A DNA stretch of 64,000 nucleotides, taken from Burkholderiales bacterium (GTDB taxonomy: Bacteria > Pseudomonadota > Gammaproteobacteria > Burkholderiales > Burkholderiaceae_C). Positions 16,309 to 25,101 of this stretch are shown piece after piece. The stretch lies in NCBI GenBank assembly GCA_016703325.1, contig JADJCH010000063.1, positions 1 through 64,000 on the forward strand, in the 5' to 3' direction. Each line of letters starts with the position of its first letter. Position 1 is the stretch's first letter. A program made the position numbers and the translations under genes. Below the pieces are notes generated by a model, which searched no databases, was not told the origin of the DNA, and was given only the letters and a program-made list of their open reading frames with translations.

Positions 16309-16925
16309 GCGTACATCTCCTGCAGCTTGTCGATCGCGCCCTTGGTGACGATGACCTTCTTGTAGAAGACCAGCGACAGCGGATCGGCATAACGCGGCTC
16401 CACCACCAGCACGTTGACGAGGTTGCGCGAGGCCAGGAACAGGTTCTCGTCGACCTCGTCGGCGATCACCATCACGTGATCCAGGTTCATCGCCTTGAGC
16501 TTGGCGGCCAGCAGCTTGGTCTTGGGCGCCTCGATCTTGAGCGAGTCAACCACGGCCAGGCGGCCTTCGCGCGCCAGCTGCGACAGGATGGTCACCATCC
16601 CGACGCGGTACATCTTCTTGTTCAGCTTGTGGCTGAAGTTCTCTTCGGGCGAGTTCGGGAAGATCCGACCGCCTCCACGCCACAGCGGCGACGAGGTCAT
16701 ACCGGCGCGAGCGCGGCCGGTGCCCTTCTGACGGAACGGCTTCTTCGTCGAGTGGTGAACTTCGGCGCGGGTCAGCTGCTTGCGGGTGCCCTGGCGGGCG
16801 TTGGCCTGATAGGCCACCACGACCTGGTGCACCAGCGCTTCGTTGTAGTCACGCGCGAACACGGTGTCAGGGGCATCGACCTTGGCGGCCGCCTGGCCCT
16901 GCTCATTCAGGAGCTCGAGCTGCAT
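16305..16925 (-). CDS. rplD: 50S ribosomal protein L4
   Basis: Large-subunit protein of 206 residues whose extended loop reaches the exit tunnel. The loop is complete (GTRKQLTRAEVHHSTKK, GTGRARAGMTSSPLWRGGG). In E. coli L4 also represses its own S10 operon through the leader and by attenuation; in this window rpsJ and its leader are not upstream, so such control, if any, must act on the rplC leader. Its start codon overlaps the rplC stop by one base. Confidence 0.95.
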   Translation of the reverse strand: MQLELLNEQGQAAAKVDAPDTVFARDYNEALVHQVVVAYQANARQGTRKQLTRAEVHHSTKKPFRQKGTGRARAGMTSSPLWRGGGRIFPNSPEENFSHKLNKKMYRVGMVTILSQLAREGRLAVVDSLKIEAPKTKLLAAKLKAMNLDHVMVIADEVDENLFLASRNLVNVLVVEPRYADPLSLVFYKKVIVTKGAIDKLQEMYA

Positions 16926-17599
16926 CAGTTGGCTCCTTTCTTGGCCTTGACCGCGGGACGGACGGTGACAAAGCCACCCTTGGCGCCCGGAACGGCGCCC
17001 TTGATCAGCAGCAGCTGACGGGCCTCGTCCACACGCACCACATCCAGGTTCTGGGTGGTCACGGTCTCGTCGCCCATGTGGCCGGTCATCTTCTTGCCCG
17101 GGAACACGCGGCCCGGATCCTGCGCCATCGAGATCGAGCCAGGCACATTGTGCGAGCGGCTGTTACCGTGGGAGGCGCGCTGCGAACTGAAGTTGTGGCG
17201 CTTGATGGTGCCGGCAAAGCCCTTGCCGATCGAAGTGCCCTGCACGTCGACCTGCTGGCCGGCGGCAAACAGGGTCACGGGCACGGCGGCACCGGCCTTG
17301 TATTCGGCGGCAACGTCGGCGCTGACACGGAACTCCTGCAGAAGTTCGCCAGCTTCGACACCGGCCTTGGCCAGGTGACCCGCTTCGGGCTTGTTGACGC
17401 GGGAGGCCTTGCGCGATCCGAAGGTGACCTGCACTGCGCTGTAGCCGTCGGTCTCGGCGGTCTTGACCTGGGTGACGCGGTTGTTGGACACGTCGAGCAC
17501 GGTCACGGGCACGGCATCGCCGTCGTCCGTGAAGATGCGCATCATGCCCACCTTGCGGCCCAGCAAACCGAGGCGTTCGCCCGGATTGGCTGTCGTCAT
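16925..17599 (-). CDS. rplC: 50S ribosomal protein L3
   Basis: Early assembly protein of 224 residues. The start is ATG 17599 (MTTANPGERLGLLGRKVGMM); the longer open frame runs back into antisense of the hydroxylase gene and is rejected. The signature FAGTIKRHNFSSQRASHGNSRSH, with the Gln methylated by PrmB in E. coli inside it, and AQDPGRVFPGKKMTGHMG are present. It is the first gene of this operon: upstream lies a 150-base leader and then the divergent ubiH-like gene, not rpsJ. Confidence 0.95.
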   Translation of the reverse strand: MTTANPGERLGLLGRKVGMMRIFTDDGDAVPVTVLDVSNNRVTQVKTAETDGYSAVQVTFGSRKASRVNKPEAGHLAKAGVEAGELLQEFRVSADVAAEYKAGAAVPVTLFAAGQQVDVQGTSIGKGFAGTIKRHNFSSQRASHGNSRSHNVPGSISMAQDPGRVFPGKKMTGHMGDETVTTQNLDVVRVDEARQLLLIKGAVPGAKGGFVTVRPAVKAKKGAN

Positions 17600-17747
17600 G
17601 GTTCTTCTCCAATGCCCGACAACGATTGGCCGGGCTGACTGATTGGCTCCGGACCCTCCTGCAGACCCCCGAAGCACAGCTTCGACAGCCCGATTCAGAC
17701 CGGAACGACGAAACGGACGCAGCTTACCCACGCCCGAAAAGCTTGCG

Positions 17748-17777
17748 ATGCTAGCACAAAGAACATCCGGCCAGCAA
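17748..17777 (-). promoter_or_regulatory. Predicted sigma-70 promoter of the rplC operon
   Basis: On the minus strand, TTGCTG (17772-17777), an 18-base spacer ending TGC, and TAGCAT (17748-17753) make a -35 and an extended -10 element. Transcription would begin near 17741, giving a leader of about 140 bases with a possible stem (CGAAGCTGTGCTTCG) before the rplC start. It is the only good match in the gap between the divergent genes. Confidence 0.5.
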
Positions 17778-17830
17778 GATTGCACGCCGCGCCGGGACTG
17801 CCACCCGGCCGACTGCCTAAAATTGCTTCC

Positions 17831-19009
17831 ATGCCCAGTGCCCTGCCCCCGCCATCCTCCCCACCCGAAATGGACGTGTGCATCCACGGCGCCGGTCCGG
17901 TCGGTGCCTGCCTGGCACTGGCGCTGTCGCGCCACGGTCTGTCGGTGGGGCTGGTCGATCCGCGCCGCTCCCCGGCACCCGCCCGGGAGGATCTGCGCGC
18001 CTATGCGCTCAGCCCGTCTTCGGTGCAGCTGCTCCAGCAGTTGAAGGTCTGGGAGGCCCTGCCAAGCGAAGCGCGCACCTCCGTGCAGGCCATGCGTGTC
18101 CAGGGGGACAGCGGTGGCCGGCTTGAATTTGCGGGCGCGCAGCAGGGCCTGAATGAACTGGCCTGGATCGTCGATGCCGGGGCCCTGGAGCGGGTCCTGG
18201 CCGAGGCGCTGCGTTATGCGCCTCACGTGCAGTCGCTGGGTCAGGCGGCGCCCGCGGGCCTTCAGGCGATCTGCGAAGGACGGGAATCGGCCACGCGGGC
18301 CGACCTGGGGGTCAAATGGCTGCGTCAGCCCTACCAGCACACGGCAGTGGCGGCCCGCCTGATCGGCGACCAGCCCCACGACGGTATGGCCCACCAGTGG
18401 TTCCAGCAGCCCGGCGTGCTCGGCCTGCTGCCGTTTGACCGGCCCAAGTCCGGCAGCAGCTGGGCCCTGGTCTGGTCGCTGCCAGAGGAACTGGCACGCC
18501 TGCATCTGGAAGAAGACCCCGCCAGCTTCGAGGCGGCCCTGGAGGACGCCACCGCCGGGGCGGTGGGCCGCCTGCAGCTGGCCTCCGACCGCGCGGCCTG
18601 GCCCCTGGTCAGCGCCCGCGCCGAGCCGGTCTGTGGCGAAGGCTGGGTGCTGCTGGGGGATGCCGCCCACGCCATGCACCCGCTGGCAGGCCAGGGACTG
18701 AACGTTGGTCTCGGCGACGTAGCCTGTCTGGCCCCGCTGCTGGCCCGCAGCCACCGCGAACAGCCCTGGCGCAGCCTGGGCGACGCCCGCACGCTGCGCG
18801 CCTATGCCCGCTCACGCGCCTGGCCGACCCAGTCCATGACCACCCTGGTCGATGGGCTGTGGCAGCTTTTTTCGCGTCCGGAAGCCCCTTTCAAGGAACT
18901 GCGCAACCAGGGCATGAGTCTGGTCAATCAGTTTTCACCCCTCAAACACTGGCTGGCCCGCCAGGCCATGGACGACCGGGCCACCCAACCCAACCGGAAC
19001 CCCCGATGA
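17831..19009 (+). CDS. UbiH/UbiF/VisC-family FAD-dependent hydroxylase
   Basis: Aromatic-ring hydroxylase of 392 residues, probably one of the ubiquinone biosynthesis monooxygenases. The start is ATG 17831; the frame is open to 17780 without a better signal. FAD-binding CIHGAGPVGACLALALSRHG lies near residue 15 and the second motif GDAAHAMHPLAGQGLNVGLGD near 275. The middle part (substrate cap) is short of recognisable specificity signs, so the ring position acted on cannot be assigned. The stop overlaps the dsbC start by ATGA. Confidence 0.85.
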   Translation: MPSALPPPSSPPEMDVCIHGAGPVGACLALALSRHGLSVGLVDPRRSPAPAREDLRAYALSPSSVQLLQQLKVWEALPSEARTSVQAMRVQGDSGGRLEFAGAQQGLNELAWIVDAGALERVLAEALRYAPHVQSLGQAAPAGLQAICEGRESATRADLGVKWLRQPYQHTAVAARLIGDQPHDGMAHQWFQQPGVLGLLPFDRPKSGSSWALVWSLPEELARLHLEEDPASFEAALEDATAGAVGRLQLASDRAAWPLVSARAEPVCGEGWVLLGDAAHAMHPLAGQGLNVGLGDVACLAPLLARSHREQPWRSLGDARTLRAYARSRAWPTQSMTTLVDGLWQLFSRPEAPFKELRNQGMSLVNQFSPLKHWLARQAMDDRATQPNRNPR

Positions 19010-19737
19010 CCGCCCTGCGCCCCCTGCTGACCGCCGCCGCACTGGCCGCCCTGTCCCTTTGCGGCGCCGCGCGCGCCGACGAGGCGGACATCCGCAAGAA
19101 CCTCTCCGAGCGTTACCCCAACCTGCCCAAGGTCGACGAGATCCGACCCGCACCGGTGGCCGGTCTGTGGGAGCTGCGGTTCGGCAGCGACGTGATGTAC
19201 AGCGATGCCAAGGGCAACTACCTGATCCAGGGCAGCATCATCGACACGGCGGCCAAACGCAACCTGACCGAAGAGCGCATCGAAAAGCTCACCGCGGTGG
19301 ACTTCGCCAGCCTGCCGCTGAAGGACGCCATCGTCTGGAAGAACGGCAACGGCAAGCGCCGCATCGCCGTGTTCGCCGACCCGAACTGCGGCTACTGCAA
19401 GAAGTTCGAGCGCGACCTGCTGAACGTGAAGGACGTGACCGTCTACACCTTCGTCATTCCCATCCTGGGCGGTGACTCGCCGGAGAAGTCCAAGTCGATC
19501 TGGTGCGCCAAGGACAACACCGCCGCCTGGCGCAACTGGATGATCGAAGGCACCACGCCACCGCGGGTGATGGCCAGCTGCGACGCCTCCGTGCTGGACC
19601 GCAACCTGAACCTGTCGCGCAAACACCGCATCAACGGCACGCCGGCGGTGATCTTCGAGGACGGCAGCCGCGCCCCCGGGGCGATCCCGGCGGCGGAGGT
19701 GGAAAAGCGCATGGCCGCCGCAACGGCCAAGTCCTGA
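19006..19737 (+). CDS. dsbC: Thiol:disulphide interchange protein DsbC
   Basis: Periplasmic disulphide isomerase of 243 residues. ATG 19006 starts a signal peptide (LLTAAALAALSLCGAARAD), followed by the dimerisation domain (RKNLSERYPNLPKVDEI) and a thioredoxin-fold domain with the active site DPNCGYCKKFE and the cis-Pro region INGTPAVIFEDG. A second Cys pair (WCAKD, ASCDAS) also occurs in E. coli DsbC. The start overlaps the hydroxylase stop. It would be kept reduced by DsbD, not in this window. Confidence 0.93.
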   Translation: MTALRPLLTAAALAALSLCGAARADEADIRKNLSERYPNLPKVDEIRPAPVAGLWELRFGSDVMYSDAKGNYLIQGSIIDTAAKRNLTEERIEKLTAVDFASLPLKDAIVWKNGNGKRRIAVFADPNCGYCKKFERDLLNVKDVTVYTFVIPILGGDSPEKSKSIWCAKDNTAAWRNWMIEGTTPPRVMASCDASVLDRNLNLSRKHRINGTPAVIFEDGSRAPGAIPAAEVEKRMAAATAKS

Positions 19738-19743
19738 TCCTGA

Positions 19744-20538
19744 TCAGCGGTGCGTGAAGCCGGGTGTGCGCTTCTCCAGGAAGGCGCCCATGCCTTCCTT
19801 CTGGTCGGCGCTGGAGAACAGCGCATGGAACAGCCGGCGCTCGAACAGCAGGCCCTCGCTGAGCGGTGACTCGAAGGCACGGTTGACGCTCTCCTTCACC
19901 GCCATCAGCGCCAGCAGCGAGTAGCCGCACATCGCATCCGCCGCCTTGGCCGCCTCGGCATGCAGCTCGGCCAGCGGCACCACACGTGAGACCAGGCCGG
20001 CGCGCTCGGCCTCGCTGGCGTCCATCATCCGGCCGGTGAGGGCCAGGTCCATCGCCTTGCTCTTGCCCACCGCCAGCGGCAGGCGCTGCGTCCCGCCCGC
20101 ACCGGGGATGATGCCCAGCTTGATCTCCGGCTGGCCGAACCGGGCGTTGTCCGCGGCGATGATGAAGTCGCAGGCCATCGCCACCTCGCAGCCACCTCCC
20201 AGCGCAAATCCGGACACCGCCGCGATCACCGGCTTGCGCACCTGGCGGAGGGTGTCCCAGTTGCGCGAAATCAGCCCCTTGCGATAGGCATCCGGAAAGT
20301 TGAAGGGATGCATCAGCGCGATGTCCGCGCCGGCCGCGAAGGCCTTCTCGCTGCCGGTCACCACCACGCAGGCGATGCCCTCATCGGCATCGAAGGACAG
20401 CAGCGCGGCACCCAGTTCATCCATCAGCGCGTCGTTGAGCGCATTCATGGCCTTGGGGCGGTGCAGGGTGATCCAGCCATAACGCAGCGGGCCTTCGCCG
20501 CGGGTTTCGACCAGGATGTTCTCGTAGGCGGTGCTCAT
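19744..20538 (-). CDS. Enoyl-CoA hydratase/isomerase family protein
   Basis: Crotonase-fold enzyme of 264 residues; hydration of trans-2-enoyl-CoA in beta-oxidation is the likely reaction. ATG 20538 (MSTAYENILVETRG) is preferred to the longer open frame. The oxyanion-hole segments AFAAGADIALM and SGFALGGGCEVAMACDF are intact, and a catalytic Glu candidate sits in FGQPEIKLGIIPGAGGTQRL. Close to the FadB1x/PaaF type, but the true substrate is not fixed by sequence alone. Convergent with dsbC, separated by only six bases. Confidence 0.88.
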   Translation of the reverse strand: MSTAYENILVETRGEGPLRYGWITLHRPKAMNALNDALMDELGAALLSFDADEGIACVVVTGSEKAFAAGADIALMHPFNFPDAYRKGLISRNWDTLRQVRKPVIAAVSGFALGGGCEVAMACDFIIAADNARFGQPEIKLGIIPGAGGTQRLPLAVGKSKAMDLALTGRMMDASEAERAGLVSRVVPLAELHAEAAKAADAMCGYSLLALMAVKESVNRAFESPLSEGLLFERRLFHALFSSADQKEGMGAFLEKRTPGFTHR

Positions 20539-20660
20539 CGAATCGGTTCCTCGAATGCGACGTGGGTCCAGTCTCCGGCAAACCCGGAAACCGCTGGGGA
20601 AACTATACCCATGCGCCCGAGGCCCATGCGTCATGATTCACTGTCGATCCTCTGCGCCGA

Positions 20661-21257
20661 TCAGGCCCCCCGCTCCCAGAACACCCCATCCTCCGTGAGC
20701 ATGGCCTGCAGCGGCACATCGTGCGCCTCGGCCTCCAGCCAGGGGATGTAGCCGTGTGCGTAGCCGATGCCTGCGGTGAAGGGCAAGGGCGACAGCGAGG
20801 CCAGGGTGCGGTCGTAGAAGCCGCCGCCATAGCCCAGCCGCACGCCGCCGGGGCCGAAGCCGACGCACGGCGCCAGCAACAGCTGAGGATGGAACTCCTC
20901 GGTGTCCTTGGGCTTGAGGATGCCGAAGGCGTCCTCCTCCATCGGGCAGCCCGGGTACCAGACATGAAAGCGCAGCTGGTGCGTCTTGCGGTCCATCACC
21001 GGCAGGCCGATGCGGCGGTCCGGGTCCGCCTCGCTCCAGCGGTACAGGGCCGGCAGCGCGTCGAACTCACCCTTGATGGCCCAATAGGCCCCGATGGTCT
21101 TTTCCGCCCGCGTCAACAGCCACACCCGCAGCACCTCCTGCAGATGCACCGAGCGCTGGTGGCGGTCGGACATGGCCAGTCGTTCGGCCTGCAGCTGCTT
21201 GCGCAGCGTCAGCTTGTCGCGGGGCGGTTCGGGCAGCTTGAATGCGGGCAGCGTCAT
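20661..21257 (-). CDS. 5-formyltetrahydrofolate cyclo-ligase
   Basis: Converts 5-formyl-THF to 5,10-methenyl-THF with ATP. It has 198 residues from ATG 21257 (MTLPAFKLPEPPRDKL); the frame is open far upstream but only as antisense of the transglycosylase. LRKQLQAERLAMS near the N-terminus, the Lys-containing ILKPKDTEEF, and the C-terminal signature GFGPGGVRLGYGGGFYDRTL are the family marks. In many proteobacteria the 6S RNA gene lies beside this gene (ygfA); I looked upstream and did not recognise one. Confidence 0.9.
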   Translation of the reverse strand: MTLPAFKLPEPPRDKLTLRKQLQAERLAMSDRHQRSVHLQEVLRVWLLTRAEKTIGAYWAIKGEFDALPALYRWSEADPDRRIGLPVMDRKTHQLRFHVWYPGCPMEEDAFGILKPKDTEEFHPQLLLAPCVGFGPGGVRLGYGGGFYDRTLASLSPLPFTAGIGYAHGYIPWLEAEAHDVPLQAMLTEDGVFWERGA

Positions 21258-21476
21258 GGCGTCGGGCCTTGGGCGTGAAGCATGGGTCGTTGGGCGGTCG
21301 CAGGGCATTGTGCGTGCTGCAGTGCAGCGCGGCAACGCCACCTCAGCGCACTGTCGCCGGGGAGCCACCGGACGTGCATCCATCACGGCCCCTGCAGCAG
21401 GAGGGCGCCCGCGTGAGCTACAACAGCATCCCGGCTGCGCTGAAACCCCGGCGCAGGCCCTCGATCCGACACCTTC

Positions 21477-23582
21477 ATGACCCTCTCCCCCGTTCCGCGC
21501 CACCCGCTGGGCCCCGCTCATCCCCTGCATCGCCTGCTTCGACGGACCCGCTGCAGGGCGGTCCTGCGGCTCTCCCTGCTGGCTTTCACAGGTGGCCTGA
21601 ACCTCGGAGGCGCCCTGGCCCAGGCCCCCGCGGCGGCCACGGAAGCCGCGCGGACACTGGACAGCCGGATGTTGGACGCCCAGGACGCCGCCCGCAAACG
21701 CGACCGCGCACGGCTGCTGGACCACCGCAACGCGCTGGTGGCCGCCCGCCACCCGCTGGCCTCCTGGGCGGAGTACTGGGAACTCGGCAACCGCCTCGGC
21801 GAAGCTCGCCAGGACGAGCTGGACGCCTTCTACGCCCGCTGGGGCGGCAGTTATGTCGAGGACCGGCTGCGCAACGACTGGCTGCTGGAGCTCGGTCGGC
21901 GGCGCGACTGGCGCAACTTTGCGCTGGAGTACCCGCGCTTCAAGATGAACGACGACCGGGAGGTCAGCTGCTACCAGCTGCTGCTGCGCCACCAGGCCGG
22001 TGACGATGTGCGCAGCAGCGCCCGCAGCACCTGGCTGGCGCAGCGCAGCGTGGACGACGGCTGCCACCTGCTGGCCACCACCCTGGTGGAGTCCAAACGC
22101 CTGTCCGGCGCAGACGTCTGGCTCAAGGCCCGCGCCGCCGCAGAAACCGGCCGGCTCAGCCTGCTCAAGCAGACCCTGTCGCTGCTGGCGGACCCTCCCG
22201 CTGACCGCACGGTGCAGCAGATCTACGACCAGCCCCAGCGCTGGCTGCAGCACGCCCCGGCGCGCCAGCCGGAGCTGCTGGTGCTGGCGCTGGTGCGCCT
22301 GGCCACTTCCGACCCGGTGGCCGCCTCCACAGCGCTGCAGGAGCGGGCGGGCGGCTTGGCGGCGGACACCGCCGCCTGGGCCTGGGCGGCCATCGCCAAG
22401 CAGGCCGCCTGGAAGCTGATGCCGGAGGCCGAAGGCTGGTTCCAGCGCGCCTTTTCGACCCCACCCGGCACCACCGGCAAACCCCGCGACATCGACTGGG
22501 GCGAGGAAACCCTGGCCTGGCGCGTGCGCGCCGCCCTGCGCTCCGCCCCGGATCCGTCGCGCTGGACGCGCATCCTGGAGGCCATCGGGCTGATGTCGGC
22601 CACGCAGCAGGCGGACACCACCTGGGTGTACTGGAAGGCCCGCGCCCTGCAGGCCAGCGCAGCCACCGGCAGCGAGGGGGAGGCCCAGCGCATGGCCGCA
22701 AGGGTGCTGTGGGAGCGCATCGCACCCCAGCTGAACTTCTACGGCCAGCTCGCCGCCGAGGAACTCGGCCGCAGACAGGACCTGCCCGCCCGCCCCGCCC
22801 CGCCCAGCGCCGTGGAGCGCCTGCAGGCCGAGCAGCATGCCGGCCTGAGCCGGGCCCTGACGCTGATCGCCCTGGGCCTGCGCAACGAGGGCGTGCGGGA
22901 ATGGAACTTCAGCCTGCGCGACCTGAACGACCGGGAGCTGCTGGCCGCTGCCCAGCGCGCCTGCGACCGCGAGGTCTGGGACCGCTGCATCAACTCCAGC
23001 GACCGCACCCGGCAGGAGGTGGACCTGGCACAGCGTTTCCCCACCCCCTTCCGCCAGGAGGTGGTGGCCATGGCGCAGGAAGTGGGTGTCGAAGCCGCCT
23101 TCGTCTACGGCCTGATCCGCCAGGAGTCGCGCTTCATCACCGACGCGCGCTCCTCGGTCGGCGCCTCCGGCCTGATGCAGGTGATGCCGGCCACCGCCAA
23201 GTGGACCGCCAAACGACTGGGGATGACCTTCACCCAGGACATGATCACCGACCGCAGCACCAACCTGCGCATCGGCATGGCCTACCTCAAGCTGCTGATG
23301 GACGATTTCGGCGGCTCGCAGGCCCTGGCCACCGCGGCCTACAACGCCGGCCCCAGCCGCTCGCGACGCTGGCGTGAAGGACCGACGCTGGAGGTGGCAG
23401 CCTGGGCCGAGAGCATCCCCTTCAACGAAACACGCGACTACGTCAAGAAGGTGCTCTCCAACGCCAGCATCTACGCCGCACTGATGGGCGGACAGCCCCA
23501 GGTGAGCCTGCGCCCGCGGGTGACCCCACCGATCGCGCCGCGGGAGCCCAGCGCGGCGCCGGAGAACCGCGAACTGCCTTGA
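21477..23582 (+). CDS. slt: Soluble lytic murein transglycosylase (Slt70-like)
   Basis: Periplasmic enzyme of 701 residues that cuts peptidoglycan with formation of 1,6-anhydromuramic ends. A signal segment (LRLSLLAFTGGLNLGGALAQ) is followed by a long superhelical U domain and a C-terminal SLT domain. The catalytic Glu is near residue 550 in YGLIRQESRFITDARS, with GASGLMQVMPATA and the AYNAGP motif following. A GC-rich region without other clear elements separates it from the divergent cyclo-ligase gene. Confidence 0.93.
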   Translation: MTLSPVPRHPLGPAHPLHRLLRRTRCRAVLRLSLLAFTGGLNLGGALAQAPAAATEAARTLDSRMLDAQDAARKRDRARLLDHRNALVAARHPLASWAEYWELGNRLGEARQDELDAFYARWGGSYVEDRLRNDWLLELGRRRDWRNFALEYPRFKMNDDREVSCYQLLLRHQAGDDVRSSARSTWLAQRSVDDGCHLLATTLVESKRLSGADVWLKARAAAETGRLSLLKQTLSLLADPPADRTVQQIYDQPQRWLQHAPARQPELLVLALVRLATSDPVAASTALQERAGGLAADTAAWAWAAIAKQAAWKLMPEAEGWFQRAFSTPPGTTGKPRDIDWGEETLAWRVRAALRSAPDPSRWTRILEAIGLMSATQQADTTWVYWKARALQASAATGSEGEAQRMAARVLWERIAPQLNFYGQLAAEELGRRQDLPARPAPPSAVERLQAEQHAGLSRALTLIALGLRNEGVREWNFSLRDLNDRELLAAAQRACDREVWDRCINSSDRTRQEVDLAQRFPTPFRQEVVAMAQEVGVEAAFVYGLIRQESRFITDARSSVGASGLMQVMPATAKWTAKRLGMTFTQDMITDRSTNLRIGMAYLKLLMDDFGGSQALATAAYNAGPSRSRRWREGPTLEVAAWAESIPFNETRDYVKKVLSNASIYAALMGGQPQVSLRPRVTPPIAPREPSAAPENRELP

Positions 23583-23648
23583 ACCGCGCCAGCCGGGTCA
23601 GCCGGGTCACACCGCCTGCGGCACACTCCCCAGCAGGAGAACCTGCCC

Positions 23649-24149
23649 ATGAAACGCCTGACGATGTCGCTGGACGACGACCTGGCCGACGCCTTCGACG
23701 CGCTGGTGCGCGAGCGCGGCTACGAGAACCGCTCCGAGGCCTTCCGGGACCTGCTGCGCGCCGACCTGGGCGAACAGCGCCGCCGCGCGCTGCCCGACGG
23801 CCCCTGCATCGCCACGCTCAGCTACCTCTACGACCACCACCAGCGCCAGCTCGCGCTGCGGCTCACCGACATGCAGCACGAGCACCACGAACTGACCATC
23901 GCCACCACCCATGCACACCTGGACCACGACCGCTGCGTGGAGGTGGTGATCCTCAAGGGCCGCAGCAACGAGGTGCAGGCCTTCGCCCAGTCGGTGATCG
24001 CCCAGCCGGGCGTCAGCCACGGCAAGGTGCACCTGGTGCCCATGGCCGTCCACCACCACCATGGCCACGATCACCTGGTGCCGGCGCACCACCACGGCGC
24101 GGGTGACAACCCCGCTGCCGGTTCGGCTGCCGCAGCGGACAAGGGCTGA
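23649..24149 (+). CDS. nikR: Nickel-responsive regulator NikR
   Basis: Ribbon-helix-helix repressor with a C-terminal ACT domain, 166 residues. RLTMSLDDDLADAFDALV and GYENRSEAFRDLLR make the DNA-binding part. The high-affinity nickel ligands match E. coli with an offset of one: His77, His88, His90 and Cys96 (THAHLDHDRC). A His-rich tail (AVHHHHGHDHLVPAHHH) is an addition over E. coli NikR and might bind surplus nickel. A permease gene with a NikR-like operator follows, so this regulator probably represses nickel uptake. Confidence 0.92.
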   Translation: MKRLTMSLDDDLADAFDALVRERGYENRSEAFRDLLRADLGEQRRRALPDGPCIATLSYLYDHHQRQLALRLTDMQHEHHELTIATTHAHLDHDRCVEVVILKGRSNEVQAFAQSVIAQPGVSHGKVHLVPMAVHHHHGHDHLVPAHHHGAGDNPAAGSAAAADKG

Positions 24150-24232
24150 CCAAGGGACAACCCGCAGCCCGGTCGTGCTGTCAGAGTGGCACCACAGTCG
24201 GCTGACGCGGCGCTCGCGCTGGCACGGAACCT

Positions 24233-24259
24233 GTATGACACTGAGCAGGACTTTCATAC
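24233..24259. promoter_or_regulatory. NikR-type operator upstream of the nickel permease
   Basis: GTATGA, 15 bases, TCATAC: both half-sites equal the E. coli NikR half-sites, whose spacing is 16. It lies ten bases before the permease ATG, where binding would block transcription or its start. The spacer is one base shorter than the E. coli operator, the only deviation. Confidence 0.7.
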
Positions 24260-24268
24260 CCTCCTGCC

Positions 24269-25090
24269 ATGCACGACCTCCCCACCGACTGGTCCGCCCT
24301 CTGCGCCCTGGTGTTCCTGCTGGGCATGCGGCACGGCTTCGACGCCGACCACCTCGCCACCATCGACGGCTACACCCGGCTCAACAGCCGCCAGGGCCAG
24401 CGCCATGCGCGCTGGTGCGGGGCGCTGTTTTCGCTGGGCCACGGTGTGGTGGTGATGGCCATCGCGCTGGCCGTCGGCCTGGCCAGCGAGCACTGGACCC
24501 CGCCGGAGTGGGTGGACCTGTTCGGCGCCTGGGTGTCCATCGCCTTCCTCATCACCCTCGGTGTGGCCAACCTTCGCGCCGTGCTGGCCGCGCCGGCAGG
24601 CAGCGTGGTGGGCATGGTGGGGATCAAGGGCCGCTGGCTGGCGCGGCTGGCACCCTCGGGCAGCCCGCTGGGCGTGGGGCTGGTGGGCGCGCTGTTCGCG
24701 CTGTCCTTCGACACCGTCAGCCAGTCCGCGCTGTTTGCCGTCACCGCCGCCCAGTTCGGCGGCGTGGGCCATTCGCTGACGCTGGGCGGGCTGTTCGTGC
24801 TGGGCATGCTGGCCACCGATGCGGTGAACGGCTGGTGGATCGCCCGCCTGATCGCCCGCGCCGACCAGATCGCCGCGCTGGCCTCCCGCATCATGGGCCT
24901 GGCCGTCTCCGGCGTCAGCCTGCTGGTGGCCGGCCTGGGGGTGGCCAAACTCGCATCACCCGCCATCGACGGCTGGAGCGACGGCAAGGAACTCGCCTTC
25001 GGCGCAACGGTGGTGGCGGTGATCGCTGGCAGCTACGTGGCTGCGCGTTGGCTGGCCCGCACAACACTGCCGTTCACAGCCAAAGCCTGA
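24269..25090 (+). CDS. NiCoT-family nickel/cobalt permease
   Basis: Inner membrane metal importer of 273 residues with about eight hydrophobic segments. The signature for nickel/cobalt transport, HX4DH, is present as RHGFDADHLATID near residue 21, and LFALSFDTVSQSALF further on corresponds to the second conserved NiCoT motif. NikR is encoded 120 bases upstream and a NikR operator precedes the start, which argues for nickel as the main substrate. No recognisable Shine-Dalgarno sequence precedes ATG 24269, so the start is moderately sure. Confidence 0.88.
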   Translation: MHDLPTDWSALCALVFLLGMRHGFDADHLATIDGYTRLNSRQGQRHARWCGALFSLGHGVVVMAIALAVGLASEHWTPPEWVDLFGAWVSIAFLITLGVANLRAVLAAPAGSVVGMVGIKGRWLARLAPSGSPLGVGLVGALFALSFDTVSQSALFAVTAAQFGGVGHSLTLGGLFVLGMLATDAVNGWWIARLIARADQIAALASRIMGLAVSGVSLLVAGLGVAKLASPAIDGWSDGKELAFGATVVAVIAGSYVAARWLARTTLPFTAKA

Positions 25091-25101
25091 CGCCTTCAGG
25101 C
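25085..25101. terminator. Short hairpin across convergent stop codons
   Basis: GCCTGA, five bases, TCAGGC. The arms contain the stop codons of the nickel permease (plus) and the XamI-like nuclease (minus), which are only five bases apart. Six pairs and no T tract make it a weak terminator candidate at best. Confidence 0.3.

Noticed and set aside
19744..20634. Longer start for the enoyl-CoA hydratase
   Set aside because: The added 32 residues have no family match; ATG 20538 gives the standard N-terminus.
21258..21476. 6S RNA gene next to the 5-formyl-THF cyclo-ligase
   Set aside because: The location is classic, but the minus strand shows no recognisable 6S bubble or closing stem; a covariance search would decide.
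24210..24232. Sigma-54 promoter (TGGCAC) before the nickel permease
   Set aside because: The -12 GC element at the right distance is absent.
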